A DNA stretch of 64,000 bases from the NCBI GenBank assembly GCA_025617745.1, contig CM046870.1, positions 28,973,927 through 29,037,926 on the forward strand. The letters are read 5' to 3'. This DNA is from Heliocidaris erythrogramma. Its lineage: Eukaryota > Echinodermata > Echinoidea > Camarodonta > Echinometridae. The notes beneath the pieces were generated by a model. That model saw only the letters and a list, made by a program, of their open reading frames with translations, was not told where the DNA came from and searched no databases. Both the position numbers and the translations under genes were made by a program. How positions within the stretch are numbered: position 1 is the first letter of the stretch; the number at the start of each line of letters is the position of its first letter. This document shows, piece after piece, positions 1 through 15,200 of the stretch.

Positions 1-95
1 CGGAGCAGCTTTCTCACAGTCACAGTACCGTTACTTTCCAATCAATAACCTTTTGTTTCTGTTTACAGGAGTAGGCTCGTAACCAAGGAGACGCG
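1..95 (+). other. SNAPC1 upstream sequence and 5' UTR
   Basis: A pyrimidine-rich stretch ending in TTTACAG at 62-68 looks like a splice acceptor, so 69-95 is probably 5' UTR of the first coding exon, with a further 5' UTR exon and the promoter outside the window. An in-frame TAG at 72-74 closes the frame before the ATG at 96. A transcription start just upstream of 69 would be the alternative reading; no TATA box is visible. Confidence 0.5.
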
Positions 96-250
96 ATGGG
101 ACGTGCTCCTAAGAAGCCCCACGAGGCTCTATTCGAGGGACTGCAGACCGATCTGAAAGGACTTGTCATAAGGTTCATTGCAACGGAGAGTGTACGCTAC
201 GAAGAATTCACCAAGATTTGGAGAGCGCTCAACTTTCCACTCATCTTTTA
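96..250 (+). CDS. SNAPC1: SNAPC1 coding exon 1
   Basis: Encodes residues 1-51 plus two bases of codon 52. It starts MGRAPKKPHEALFEGLQTD and contains VRYEEFTKIWRALNF, corresponding to VRFEDFTELWRNMKF near the N-terminus of human SNAPC1. The donor is TTA/GTAAGT at 250/251. The ATG has G at -3 and G at +4, a favourable start context. Confidence 0.93.
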
Positions 251-3200
251 GTAAGTTACTGGAGAATTGGATAAAATTGAGACGTTATGAGTGGGCTTAA
301 CCTATTTCCCAGTTTTAATCACCATTTTATATTAGCTATCTACTTTGAATCAAGTCTCTACAAGAAGTTTGAGTAAACATTAAAGAAGTTATGCATCAAG
401 TACTTTGCCCAAGTTCTACTCCAACCACTTGACAGAACCATCACTATGTGGGGCTGTGTCAATTTCGGCGGCAGTCACGACCTCTTAGTCGAAGAGGTAA
501 AAACACCAATATAATCAGCAGAATTTTGAGAAAGTACTTCCTTCTACATTTTAGGATGGTAGAATATCTGTTTTCATGCCAGATTCTTCAATAGGATCTT
601 TATCATCTTGATCAAGTGAAATTTTCAGACTGATTTTGGTTGGCGATCTTGCTCCTCTCCAGCACACATACATGTATGTGCTAGATATTACACACTTGCT
701 ATGGGAGGCGATTGCTCACGGTATGAAGGTTGAGAATGCGAGGTATTCTACAATAACCTTGCATAAGTGTGAGTACAACCTGCTTTGGTTCAAGTTTCGC
801 AGCACTCATGGGACCAAGCCTATGTGGGACTGTGTTGCGAATTCATTTCTGCACTAGAGTGTAAAACAGATACCCAAATAGCACCAAGCAAGATTTAATT
901 TACTTAACCCCTTCCATGCCACCAGATTTTTGAGCAATTGCCCAAAATGTACTTTCAAGAGTTGAATATTAAAATTCAATGAGTTTTTTTCTTGAGCAAA
1001 CTAGGCAAAGATTTATTGCATAGGAATAAACATTATATTGGAGGCACAAGTTTCTGTATGAGGAAGAATTTTCAATCCATTCTGAGCTCAAATAAAATGT
1101 TCAACACTCACAATTTTGGGCGGGATTTGCCACCCACGGCATGGTAGGGGTTAAATTGTCTAGATTACCTGATTCAGGGACTCTTCAAATCTTCCTGCAA
1201 AATTGGGGTTTCAGAGTTGAAAGTGACATTTTGAATAATTATTTTCCTCTTGTGTATAAATGATTTAGACTGGACCAATGCCCGCTAATACACACAAAAC
1301 CTATTGAAGCCTGCTCATTAGGTAAAGCTATGTTGGAGTACAAGCTTATCTGATAGCTTGTATATGTGTAAGTGGAATCTCGGAGAAGATTTACCAGAAA
1401 GTTTGATAATTGTTTGAGATAGAACTAAATATGCTTTGTATTCCACCACTCCGAATTGAGTGCTCTTACTGAAAAACAACAGCAAAAATCTATCAACAAA
1501 AGAATAAAAAACTACCGGTAGGTACATATATGTCGACATGGCTGCAATTTTCTTCGGTCAAAATAAATGTTGATCAAAAGCCTGTTTAACAACAACACTA
1601 TCACAAAATCTATTTCAGCAATGTAGCTTTATAATTATATCTCTTTTCCTATTAGGAAAAAAAAACTGACTTCAAGATATATTTAGCATGAATTGGAAAC
1701 ATGTTTCAGTCGCCACCATCCCCCCCCTGTCATTGCAATAACTTACTTGTAATATTAGTATTGCATAGGTTAACTGAAAGATTTTTCAGAGCCCTTCTAT
1801 AGGAGATGAATACTGTCTAGTAAATTTTATCATGTACATACTTTTTTGTTTACAGGGTTTATTTCCTATATATCAAAAAAGCTGCAATGCAAGTAACCTT
1901 GGAATATTAGCTAATTATCATTTCAATTTATTTTTCAATTTATTTACAGTGGTATAAAGAGTGATCAACTTCTTCGAACGGTAAGTTTTCTAAAACAAAA
2001 CAGTCACATTAATGCGATTTGTTTTGAGAATGTAATAACATTTTTCCAGCTTGTACCAACAATAATTTGAAAGCCTGTGATAGCTTTGAAGAAGTATACC
2101 GCAAGGTAATTTGGAAAGTGACGACTGACAAACAAAATATGAGTAATTTAAAGTTGAAAATTGCCGTTAACTGTACATCAAAAAGATTTCTCCCGCAAAC
2201 AAAAGTTATTTTTATAGTGGTTTTGCATGTGTGTTTGATATAAGATATAAAAATCACTGTAAGGAGCATGCAGTAATTTGCTGCATTGAGTGAAAGGAGA
2301 AATTTTCCATGTTGTGAACTTAACTTCTTGATTATTTTGCTCCTTTTTATTTGCCCTTTTAAACTAATATTCTCTTACGCCCGATATTCCGGCGACAGAA
2401 GGGCTCAAACATAAATTGTTTTCAAGTTTGTGAACTGAATAGTTTTGATTCCTGAAGTAATGTAGGAACTGAAATCTGTTGCGTAGATGTAATTAATTAA
2501 CCCCCCCTCTCTCTCTCTTTATCTCTCTATCTCTCTCTCTCTCTCTCTAGTTCACATCAGAAGCATTTGCTCTGGCTGCCTCATCTCTAATCCACCCACA
2601 TGACCTCCAGACAAGAATATGTGCTATGTATATGCTGTATGGATTGTACTACTCACAACCCTCTTCACCCAAGGTCAAGGTCAGTACATCTCTTCAACAA
2701 CATCAACAATAAGATTCATCAACATACTATGTGCATGATAGGCACTTAAGACAGGAATATTTAATGGCTAAATTGATCACAATTTATTCTTCAAATTGGC
2801 AACAATAATATTTTTCTTTCAGTGCTACATGGCTCTAATAACGTGTAATGTCTTTTAAAAGAATAAACATGGTTAGGAATTTTGTTGAAAAGTTCAAAAA
2901 TTGCCAATTTTGATTGAAAAAAACAAGGATTTTGAACCTCTCAATGTGTTGCCAATTTAAGGCTTATTTTAAAGCTTATTGAAAGGGTTTAGCATCAACA
3001 TAATTATGTGCATGATAGGTACTTAACCCGATGTCTACAGGAACTGGGTGGTCCCTCTATTAAGCCTAGGTGAATGATAGAATTCAGGAGTCAGTGGTTT
3101 GACAGCCTACAGACAAGAATATCTGCCATGTACATGGCCGTAAGCAGAAATTTCAAAATCATACTTTTTTTAAATCGGTTTTAGACTTTTAAATGATCTA

Positions 3201-6200
3201 ATATTGAAACCGATCATCTTGCCCCCCAGGAAAAAATTTCTGCATACGGCCTTGGCCATGTATATGTTATACATGGATTGTATTACACTCAGCCCTGGGC
3301 CCTCTTGCATATTAAAGAGTTGTGATTAAATGCAACTCCAAAGATTAAACGCAACTTTATTTTCAACCAAGCAGGATCGAGTATATGGGACTTACGTTTA
3401 AGTGTTTGAGTTGCGTTTTTAAAATGCAACTTTTATGCAAGAGGGCCCAGCTTTAAGGTCAGTATATCAACCCATTTATAGCATGTACATGTAAGTATCA
3501 TGTGGATGATTGGATTGGATGATTGGATCAAATCATCATGTGGATGATTGGACTGGAACCAGGTTGGTTCCTGTATTAAAGTGACAGTAAACTGAAGCTC
3601 ATAAATAGTGCCATCTTTCAACAGGATTTGATAAGTGTCTGTGACTCTCATTTTCCCATCATGCTCCATTCTAGTTTGTAAAAGCTTAGAATGTACCTGC
3701 ACACAATTTTCCATAATGCCAAGTCAAAAAATTGTTTTGAATATAATTTACCTATTATCCAAACAAGCTGTTTTTCAAAATTCCATATAAAATGCAATTA
3801 ATTTTCAAATTATAATGCTAATTTAGCAATCACTGTAAGAAGGCGCTGTTCAAGTTCTACCAGTTTAATGCCACTTTAAGCCTCGGAAACTGAGAGAATT
3901 TAGTAGTCAATAGGTTAACAGCCTACAGACAAAAATATGTGCTATGTATATGTGATATGGGTTTTATTACACACAGCCTTGCTCATGCAAAGTCATGGTC
4001 AATATATTAACTCAAATAGTATTTAAATACTATGGCCTTTATTCTACTACACTTTAAACATGACACTGGATTTAATATCGGTCTAAAGTTGAGTCTACAA
4101 ATTAAGATCTACCGAACATGCTTTATATAGACCCAGCATTTGGTTTCATGGTATTAGTAGAACACAGAGCTATGCACAATGGGTGACCTGATATTTTCAC
4201 TACCGACAGTTGCTTCAGGCTTTAGGTAAACTAAGGAAAAGTATATATATATATATGTTTTTGCTTTAAGGTAGAAATACACATAAACTGTCCCCAGTAT
4301 GGCACTGTTTTGGAAATTTTAAATTTGTAATGCAAAAATTGGCGCCAGGACAAACTTGGCATCGCTCTTGTGCCGAGTCAGCCCAGATCCACTCATGGAA
4401 CCATCACTATGTGGGGTTGCGTCAATTTTGACGTTGGTGAGGAGCTCTTAAGTTGAAGAGGTAAAAAAAAACAATATAATTCGCAAAATCTTGGGAAAAT
4501 ATTTCCTTCTACATTTCAGGATGATAAAATATCTGATTTCATGCCAGATTCTTTTATAGGATCTTTATCATCTTGATCAAGTGAAATTTTCAGGCTGTTT
4601 TGGGCTGGCTATCTTGCTCCTTTCCAGCACACATACATGTATGTGCTAGAGATCACACATAGGAGGAAATTCTTTGTGGTATAAAGGTACATGTATGGAG
4701 TGCGAGGTTATCTACACAATAACTTTGCATCATGCAAGATCAAAGTAGGCAACAAATATAAGGCATGCTCAGTCTCTCATTGTGCAAGCCTCAATACCGA
4801 CCTCTGCTGTTGTTACAGTAGAAAAACACACTACTACAGTATGTCTATGGTGTGAAAATAGTGCAATATTGCATACTGCATGCATACATTGACATGCAGC
4901 AATGAATGAAGGCTGAACTGTGAATATGTCTGCTGCCCTCTCTCATTGTGAGACTTGCATGTTTATTCTCATGTGCAGAATGGAAGGGGGGAACTTTAAT
5001 TGTTCTGTTTTAATTTTTATTACCATACTTACTGGATATTTGAAAAGTCTTTGTTCTAATTTATGCTTAGCTCCAACTTTAAAAAAAAAAAATACCAAAT
5101 GTTTTTTCCTTCTTGTAATCTTCTGTGTATTTAAGATCAGATCAAATTTGAATTTCATTATTTGTTTGTTATTTGATATTCTGATATTTGAGAAGGATAG
5201 ATCTGAAAAATTTCTAAATCCTTGTTGATATGTATCATTCATTAAAGAAGAAAAGGAAGAAAAGGAAGAAAAGGAAGAAAATGCTTTATTATTGCCTTTC
5301 TGGTAGATACATGCACATGTATATCGACTCAATACATTACATGCTGCAAAATGTACACTGTACATTTCAGCATGTTTGTTGCTGTTACAAGAATAGCCAT
5401 TGTTTCCAGTAGTTTCACCATAATAATTTTTAAATTAGCACCTTTTAAAATCTTTTATAATTGCCTATTTTAAATCCATATAAAAGAACCAAAGATTTTC
5501 ATTGCATATAGTGCAGGATTTACAGCAGATTATCTTTATGAAACTAATCTTTAGATGTTTTTTTAAAAGCTGTTTGGGTAACTTACTTTCAGGGTCAGAG
5601 AGTTGGTAGGACCCGCTGGTATTCCTGATGTATGGCGACATCATCTACGTGTGGGCGTATGTGTATACCCGCAGTAAAATAGTTTTCAAATGAAATCAAG
5701 TTGTTGATCATTTGTTGTGACGTTGAGGAAATGACCGTATGACTGAACTCTTGGGAAGTTCATTGATAAAAATAGTGAGGATATTTTTGTTGGCAATTCA
5801 AGATATTTTGAAGACCTTAACGTGGGTTTGAACAATACAGGAACAGAATTGGTGAACGTCAGAATAAACTAGCTTTGCGTACTGGTACTCAAATTGACAC
5901 TGATGTCAGATATACATGGGCAAATCCATGCTATTTTGTCCCATACAGTACGTAATTGACAACATTTAAGATTTACGATTTTTGTTGTTTTTAAGCTGAT
6001 ACACCCTCTGTAGCCCTAAAAGAGCTTGGATCAGACCCAATAGGAAGTACAATTGATACCTTTGATGTCAATTTGTGTTTATGATACCATAATACATGGT
6101 AACGTATGGGACATTAAAAACACCAAGGATTTATCGTTCTGTGATAACTCCTTGAAAAGACCAAATGCCTTCGACTTGCTCATTTTTCATTTCTCTCGTA

Positions 6201-9200
6201 CATTCTTCAGACAAATTGGTGACTTTATATTTAATTTGGAAAACTGCAACAAAGAAAAAAATTGCTTATTTCTTGTAATTCCCAATACCTTATCACCACA
6301 TTGGAAACATTTTCCTCTTTTACACGAACATAAATAGTAACTACTGAAATAACCCTTTAGAGACATTTTGTGTTTTGGCTCAATAACTTTTGATTTACAG
6401 CTCTAAAACTCATACAAGATACATGTACATGAGTAGAAAGAGCAAAAATGCCTGCAGACACTATGTTCATTTTTGTTGCCTGACCAGCTTGCGTATGATG
6501 CTGGGCAATAAAAAAACGAGAATAAGCTTTAAAATCCTTCAATTGGCAACGGATTGAGAGGTTCAAAACCATTGCTTTTTTATCAAAATTGGCAATGTTT
6601 TGTAATTCAACAAAATCTATACCCATGTATACTGTTTTTAAAGACATTACACCTAATAGAACCATGTAGCACTAAAAGAAAAATATCACTCTTGCCAATT
6701 TGAAGAACAAAATGTCGTCAGTTTTACCCTTAAGTAATTCCTGTCCTGAAAGCGTTAAACTTGTCAGAAATGGATCTCTTGAGAGATGACTCGGTGAACA
6801 TTTCTGAAAGGTAATGTTAGAATGAACATAATCTGGACTTTCTGATTTTGACATTTCCAGGCTTGATGTGTGATAATATTTACCAATGTGAACATTGTAA
6901 TGCAATTATGGTCTGTGTGTGGAGGTGTGTTTGATTATCTTGTTCAGCCCCTGATCAAAAGTACAGCTGTGCTGATGATGTCATTCAAGGGCCAGACTTA
7001 CAAATGACCAGGAAAGTGAGGTATCGGGACTACTGAAGGAAGGGAGGGGGTGTAATACCTGTCACAGCTGATATTTGCTCTCTTTATCCAAGGCTTGACA
7101 CTTAGTGAAATATGTGACAAAATTGACCAATTACATTTTTCTTGTTGTTGTTGTTGGTTGGCTTGGACTCCTTTGGTTGGCCCAGATTAACAGTAATAAT
7201 TGCAATGTTTCTCATTTTGTCTTTGTGTAACTATTGTTGATTCATTTTTGCACTGACTGTTGCACATACAGGTACACGTAAAATATATATGTATTCTTTC
7301 TCTCTTTAACTTACTCTGTCTTTATTAATCTCTCTATTTCACTTTGTCCTATCTCTCTGTCTCTCTCTCTCTTTGCATCTCTCTTCCCCTCTTTCTAATG
7401 TAGATCTGTATTCAAGGCCTTTCCTATAGGTTGCAAATCACATGGAAAGGAAGATAAACTAAATTTTTCACTTACATGTTAACACATAAATTTACAAACA
7501 GAATTTTTAGGTTGCCCAACATGGGCAACCACTAATTTTGTCTTGCTCTTTGAATGTTTGGTTGCCCTAAAAAGCAGTTTAGTGGCCTCTGGCGCTGGGC
7601 CACTACTTGTGTTGAGCCTCAAGTGCTGTATTTGTTGCAGAGCTCTTGCTTCACATTTATTTGGGTTGCCAGCAAGGCAACTTAACAGTCCCTTAGGTTG
7701 CCTTTTTGCTGGCCGATGGCATTTTCATCTGGCTCTTGACAGATGATACTTGTTACTAAATACACTATCTCAATCCTCTCACATTTATCACCCAAATTGC
7801 ATTTTCTTAAACTGATATTTCTATGATAAATATTTCTGGTTTAAAACAGAGGGATACTTACCACTGCTAAAAGGCATTGCCCTTTATAGTGGAAGTGCCA
7901 TCAGCTGTGATAGTACAACATTCACCACTTTATATATGTTGGTTTGGCACAGAGAGTTCTGTCAAATCTACACTACAGGAAGCAAGAGATCTCAAAGTTG
8001 CTTGACTACTTTGTTGTTTGCCTGATAGAAAGGTGCAAAGAAATTCATGGCCAGTAGATGTCCATTTCAAGAAATTCTTAAGTTTTTGACTATTCTTGGA
8101 CTACTTCTTGTAGATGTACACAACACATTTCAGTTCTTCTATCACCTAAAATGCAGTGGGTTATTCAATGTACATGTAATTTCTGTATATCAATGATTCA
8201 TTGTTTCTTTCCAAAACAGATAGTTTAACATTTTGACCAAATTTGTTTTTGTACCCTTCTGTCGTGCACATAACCACTGAAGGAATTGAATAGATAATTT
8301 TCGACACCCTTTAATTCGACTGCCTTCCTTTGGGCACGGGCCACTAATCACCAAGGCTACAAATTTCTTGGAAACTATGATCTAAAATATATACTCAATT
8401 TGCTTAATCCAGCTTCACACTACAAACAGGAACCATTATTGCGCTTTTTCGGTGGAAAAGGGAATCAAGTTACAGAAAAGACGAAAGAATATAAAAGGTG
8501 AACAGTTAGCAACACTATTTTGAGATAATCGCAATCCAGTTTAACCTGATGTAAGCCCCACTGGCAGGATTTATTTGTAATCACCTCTCTGCATAGATTT
8601 AGCAATTTAGCAAATTACTTCTGATCATAACAGTTATCTTCCCAATGATTTAATTATGTCCACAACCCAGAAGCTGTCAGGGGAGATCATTTCGTTCACG
8701 TTATGTGCCAATTCAAGGTAATATGAATAAGCCATTGCCAATCTGGTAGCTTAATTCACACATTAATCTGCAACCTAAGAACTTAATTTCCTTTGTAAAA
8801 TATTTGGGAAAAGAAATGAATATCAAGTGCATCTTTTGTCCAAAGTACACATCGTACATATTCACCAAATATGATTGAAAAATCATTTGTCACAATTATT
8901 GTAGAATTAAATTAGAAGATGTTTTCTGAAAGCTATACTGATAAGCCCTGTTTTAGAGCTCATGGTGCATGTGTGAACCCAAATTTGAATAAAATATAAA
9001 AGTCCATGAAATAGAAAAGAAAGAGCATCAAGCCACTCCTCGTCATGCAGTACCCACACACCATTCAAAGACAGAATCTGCATCAAGTCAGTCTTGAACA
9101 AGCCAAGACTCAAACTGATTTAATGACATACTACCTTTTGCCATCAAAGTTGAGTGTTAAGCTCAGCTTATCCTGATCATATTGTGGGCGATCTTTCACT

Positions 9201-12200
9201 TAAGTTGGGTGTCCATTCTTTACTGATGGTCGACATCCTTTGGTTTGGGAGATGAATCAAAACAAGTCTGAGAGAGAGCCAGTTTTGGACTGGACCCAAT
9301 CAAAATGAGTCATGGAAGATCGCCACTCGTCTCTTCAACGCTTTAAAGGGTTAGTTGGATTCTGGTAAGAATGCAGTTTCATAGTGAAAGAAAGTGTCTG
9401 GAAATTATTGGGAAAGGTCGATTAAGTAGTACATATTAAGAATAACAGACTATTGAGAGGATTTTGAGTCGTGAAAAAAGACAATCTTTCTGAAAATCAC
9501 TGACAGTGAGAATACACTGGACACAGTCACACAGATATATCAATATATGGGACTACACATCCATCAGGCATCAAAATTGGTCTGAAACTCCTTCAAGTCC
9601 TATTTGGAATATGAAAGGGTTTTAAGAGCATTCATTTTCCTAACGTATGCAGGGAATAATTTACCTGGTATAACATAGAAATTTGCTACGTATTTTGGGA
9701 ATGATTGCTACACACATTTACAGATGTGTAGCTGTTTGCTACATGTACATTGAACAGTGTAGAATTTGAAACAAAGTATTAAAATTTAAACAAAGTATAT
9801 TAAAATTTCAGGAGGTAAATTATTTCTATGACATTGATACTCCAGTATTCTTCTACATAACAATAAAAAGAAAGAGAAAGTTCATAAATATATATTTTTC
9901 ATCTTTACCAGAACTCCACTCTCTCTTTAAAGCTCTTGCTAAGAATCACGGAAGAAGACAAGATTTAGAGAGTGCAATGAGAATTTGATCTCATTATTAC
10001 GTTTCAAGGTCGACGTCTTCTTTCATTTCAGTCTCGATTCTACCTCCCGCTTGTTGTTATTTGTGTATTTGTGCTATGTCATGCCCTGATGCACTTTTGT
10101 GTTCCTCGACTGCCCTCTGATTGTTTCATAGGTATCATGGGAAGTTTATGCTGCGCTTGAAACATTGAATGAATGAATTTTATTGACTTCTTTGTCTAAA
10201 ACGAGTCATTTTGAATCATCGGTATTACATGTATGCTTACCGGTAGTATTAAATTTAGTTGACCATTATCTGTTTTCCAATCTTGATAAGGACAGTTGTG
10301 GATGCAGTATTTCTCTGGCCAGGAGAAGGAGGGGCGGGGAGAGGGGCACAAGTCCCCAAAATCTGTGACAAGCAATAGCAACAACAAAAAACTCATTACA
10401 TTTTTCGTGCTTTTTTACTCCAAATTCTCTGACAACCCTCCCCCACTAAAAAAAACAACATGTTGGTTTGTCGGTTATCACATTTTCAGAATCTAAAAGT
10501 GCCCCCTGTACCCTTAGATCCACCACTTCAGGTCTTTTCAAACTTGAAGTGCTCATACATGTATACATACATTTTTCTAATTTTTCAACATTTGATTTCT
10601 CCTTAGAACTAAGTTGACTTCTTCAATACAAGCTGGTTCCCATTTATAATGTATTTTCATGAGTTCTTCCTTTAAAAATGTTGTTAGCTCTTTGATGAAT
10701 GTCACATGCATGGTTGATAATTTTAGTTTCATATTTTTAGATCGTATTGTGGGGTCCGCTTTATTTAATATTCTTTTATACATGTAGTTGTACACTCTCT
10801 AATGAAAGAAGGCTTTTTGAACAGATTTAACCACAAAAATGAAGATAAAGGATTAAAAGGAAGCAACTAATTAGGATAGTGTGGGGTCCGCAGGAGACTG
10901 TTTGAACATTCTAATGCAAGTATTAACTCTTCATGTTTGAGATTTTCTAATAAATAAAAGTTGGTAATTTGCACAAGTTTGTACACTAATATATTCCAGT
11001 AATTAGATGACTTCCAATTCGTAGAGAATTTTGAATGAAAGTTGCCTTAAAGAATCCTTCAACAGAAATTTGAGATCTTTTGGAAAGCAGTGTCTGCCAA
11101 GCTCCGTTATTGGCCAGGCTGAAAGTGACTTGTGAGGCCCCATTCACACCTATATTTGAGTGCTCTTTTAAAACCTAATCAGGCTTTATATTATACATTA
11201 TTAAAGGGAAATCCAACATTAATGGCAAGTTGCTTTGAAAGAAAGAGGAAAAATCAGAGAAGCAGATTGGTGAAAGTTTGAACGAAATCGGACAAGCAAT
11301 AAGAAAGTTATGAATTTTTGAAAGTTGTAATCACTATACATATGGGAATTTCAAATTGGCCGAATAGGTAATGTCACTGTGATGTAGCTGTGGACAACTC
11401 CGCCATTCGCTCCAACACACAAAATGACTAAAATGTCACTTTTATCAAAATGTATTACTCAGTAGGATCTTTTTCTTTCATGAGGACCTATAACGATATG
11501 CTATCTCCAATATATTTTGAGTACTGCCCTGAGGGTCAAAGCGCCTTGAAAAAAAACGCAAATTAATGAAAATTTTGTGTACGACAAACAGGAGATTTGT
11601 CCACAAAAATGTCACAATCGACTCGCCAAATTGGCAATTTGAGATTCGCATAGATGTAGTGATCTCATTTTTCAAACATCCATAACTTTCTTAGTCCTTG
11701 TCCGATTACTTTCAAACTTTCACCATCTTGTTTTTCTTATTTTTCTGCTTTCACACAAATCATCTTATTACCAAGGTTGGATTGCCCTTTAAGCCCGGAA
11801 AATAAAATTCTGGCTAGGTCCTAAGGAAAATGCTTGTTATATCAAAATTAAATCATATTCAATGGATAAAGAGTAACAAGAAGCTCTGATGGGACACATT
11901 GTTTGCTCTCAACTTTTGCTTTCTGAGCCCAAGATATTTTTGGCTGGGGTCTGTGGAATTGGAAAATACATGATACTAAAATTGAAATTGTATCCAATGA
12001 GTTAAGAGCGTGTGTGAAAAAGCTCTGATGGAAAATCGTGTATGCTTTCTGACTAAGCATATGATCTCTGCTTGTATTTATTCTTGTTTTATTACATAGT
12101 ACGCATAGAAGCGCTTTTAAATTATGGCACCATGCCGCTAGACTGCTGACCAGAGGTACAGCAGCTAAAACCTCAAGCTGGGCCCTTCTTTAGTGCTGCC

Positions 12201-15200
12201 CTCTTGTGTCCCACCCCCCTCACCCTCCCCCTCCCCCTCCCCCTCCCCCTCCCCCTCCCCCTCCCCCATGCTTCAATATATTTTCTGAAAAATGGGGTAT
12301 TTATGGGGGAGAACACAGAAAAAAAGGTAGAGGTACTGCCGTTGTATTTCTTCCAAATCCTGTGTTTATTATTTCGCAGCAACGTACATGTAAGAACACG
12401 TTGAGCGCATTTATTATGGCAATCCCATGAAGAGCTATCTTACCGTCGGTATTGATAACAGGGTCTTCATCTTCGCAGGAAGTCTGCGAGGATGGGAGTG
12501 CATAAGGATGTCGTTTATCAAGACCCATTTTGTGAATTACCATCGTCAAAATGTGTTTCAAGCATTCCTCAAAGCTGGGGAGCTGACTGGCAGCGGGCCA
12601 GGCTGAAGCGTTATGGTGCTCTTTCAGGTTGGCTTATTTTGACGGAAGAAGGATGTCAAGCGCTCATCATCTTGAAGAAAAAATCCCGTCTTGGTAAAAT
12701 GATATGACTGGTCGAAGGATGTTATTAGACTGTTGTAATGTGGCTAAAATCATCAGCTATATAAATATTAGATTATTTTTCAATATTAGAACCTTTAATT
12801 CAAAGTTTAAAACTGTTATGGAATCAATTCCTCTGAATGTGTGCATTCGGTTCATTATAAGTACATTGTGAGATAAAATCATCAAAATTTCCTCCATTGC
12901 GTCTTCCCTGTTTGGATTTTGAAGCTTTCTTCACAGCTTAGTTATCTACAAAACTTTCCCTACTTTGATAGTTTTCTTCTTGACTCTATGGTTAGTGGTT
13001 TGAGACCTTCAAAGTTCAAAACCAGTCATCAATATCATCTTCTTGGAACCAGGAGGGGACTACCCTGTATCATTTTACACAGATATGATTTGTGTATATC
13101 TCTCAGCAGACACTATGTCCTTCTCCACCTTTTTACTGACATTTGTGTTTACCGTACTTCTCTGTTTCTGAATTTGTGTATTTCAACCAACAACTTGGTT
13201 TATGGGCAGATCCAGAGGGCTTGGGGGGCTCACGGGGTCCAATCCCCCTTTTTTGGTGAATTAGATCCCTCTCTTTTGGCTTGTTACTCCTTTTTTACCA
13301 TTGTCTCTTTGTCAGAGATTCTGGGGGGTAATCAGTCTTTTCCCCTGATGACCTTTTTTTCCTTCTCCTTTTTCCTTGTCAGAGGTATTATGGGAAATCA
13401 GACCCATGTTTTAACATTTTTGTTGTTGTTTTGTTGTTGTTGTTGTTGTTGTTGTTTTTTTTTTTTTTGGGGGGGGGGGGGGGAGGGGGGCTGAAGGCTG
13501 TAATTCTTTTGGATTGAACCTCCCCCCCCCCTTTACAAAATCCTTTAGCCACCCCTGGGGACATTCAAAACTATTCTTATTCAGACAGTGGTACACGTAG
13601 GGTCACTTGACAATCAAAGAAAATGAGTACGAATCTCGTCTGTCATTGATACATGGGGCCAGAGAGGGAGCTAGCAGACATATCGAATGTTAAACCCAAT
13701 CTAATGGTCTCCGTTTTGAGAAGGTGGAGATTGATATGCCAGTATCATGTAGGAAAATAAACAACTGGAAAGAAAGATAGATATATAAGCAAAAGATGAT
13801 AATCAGCACAAATCTAATGTCACTATCTTTGTCTGGGTCTAGTAAATGGTTTCAGTTATTTCAATTATTTTTCTTTAAATGAATGAAGTGATGAAGAGAT
13901 GACAGAGGAATCTTTCTTAGATGAAAGATGCCTGAAGCAATTGTTTTTTTTTCCTGGTTTTATAATGTGTTGAGGAGTCAGGACAAGAGTTTTTTTAAAG
14001 GCTGAATGATCAGTTTTTCTTCTTCAAATTGGCAATGGTGATATTTTTTCAATTTATTTTGATATATATTTCTACTAAAATATTGGTAAATTGACAAACT
14101 ATGACAAGTTGCCAATTTTGTATGGAAAAACAGACATGATTTATACTGTTCGGCATGTTGCCAATTTGAAGACTTTCATCAGGCCTTCATACAATCAGGT
14201 ACCCATGACATACATACATGTACATGTACATGTATGGGCACCAAGAATCCGGGGCTCATAAAATTTCTAATTTTAACAGGGGGCTCATGCATACAGAGTG
14301 CAAAAATCTCAGTCCCCCCCCCCCTGAAAAATGTTAACTAATGCGGTGCCTGCTTAGATGTCTTAGATGATATTGTGTTAAGAAATTTTAACTCCTATTG
14401 CTCATGCATCTGATACATACTGTACACTACAGATATTTTTAGGGCTCTGAATCAAACATTACTGAGCCAAACCACAAAATATAGGCAATCATCCTGAATG
14501 GGATTACACTTTACTTTCTCAAGTGGATTGCCAAAATTTGAGATGTCTTCGTGTATGACGAAGGAAAACTTTCAATTTCTTTTGCCAAGACAAAAAATAT
14601 AGTATTAGTCTCTCTATATAGTATAGCATTAAATCCAAGAAAAACAAACCTTTTTAAAAATCTGATTTTTCAAAAAAGAATTTTTATGTGAATATATGAC
14701 AGATATGATGTTTTTTAACTTGAGTTTACAAAATGCATCGTAGATAAAGGGAAACAAACGAGGCAACTAAATCTTTTTACATGCATATAAATGATTATCA
14801 CTTTCTCGGAACTTTGTAAATATGCTTTGTTTCAAGCATTTGAAGACAGGAGTTGTGCACAGTCCAATCACTTTCATAACTTCAACTTTTAAAAATATAC
14901 ATGTAATAGGCTTTTAACATTTGATTTTTTTTAAACCTGTACTATCCTTTAATCCCGGACTATCCTTAACACTGGACTGTTTTTTTTTTTTTTGCTGTTC
15001 TCATTTGCAGTTTTATTCCTGTACTATCTCCCTAGCCAGAATGCTTAGCCCCACCTTTTTACGTTTAGCCCCACCAAAGGGCTAACCCTGCTTTTTTCTA
15101 GGGCTAAAATAAGCTTGTACTATTGTTGAGCTAGCCCGCTTTGGTAAAATGCAATGTGAACCGAAAGTGGGCTAAGCTTAGTACCGTACTATCGGTGGGG

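Larger units (their letters stand above)
3104..3470 (+). pseudogene. Degenerate copy A of SNAPC1 exon 3, split by two MITEs
   Basis: Segments 3104-3135, 3252-3296 and 3449-3470 align in order with the second half of exon 3 and its donor. Examples are CAGACAAGAATATCTGCCA against CAGACAAGAATATGTGCTA, ATGGATTGTATTACACTCA against ATGGATTGTACTACTCACA, and AAGGTCAGTATATC against AAGGTCAGTACATC. Two foldback insertions interrupt it. The acceptor half is missing and the frame is broken, so it is not a functional exon. Confidence 0.8.

Noticed and set aside
11478-11675. 65-codon frame conserved in two copies (also 63352-63549, opposite strand)
   Set aside because: Lies inside the family D TIR element; no family resemblance, no start context, and recent duplication explains the shared frame.
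12919-13494. 191-codon plus-strand frame ending in a TTG/poly-G tract
   Set aside because: No recognisable domain, AT-rich intronic composition, and its C-terminus is simple repeat.
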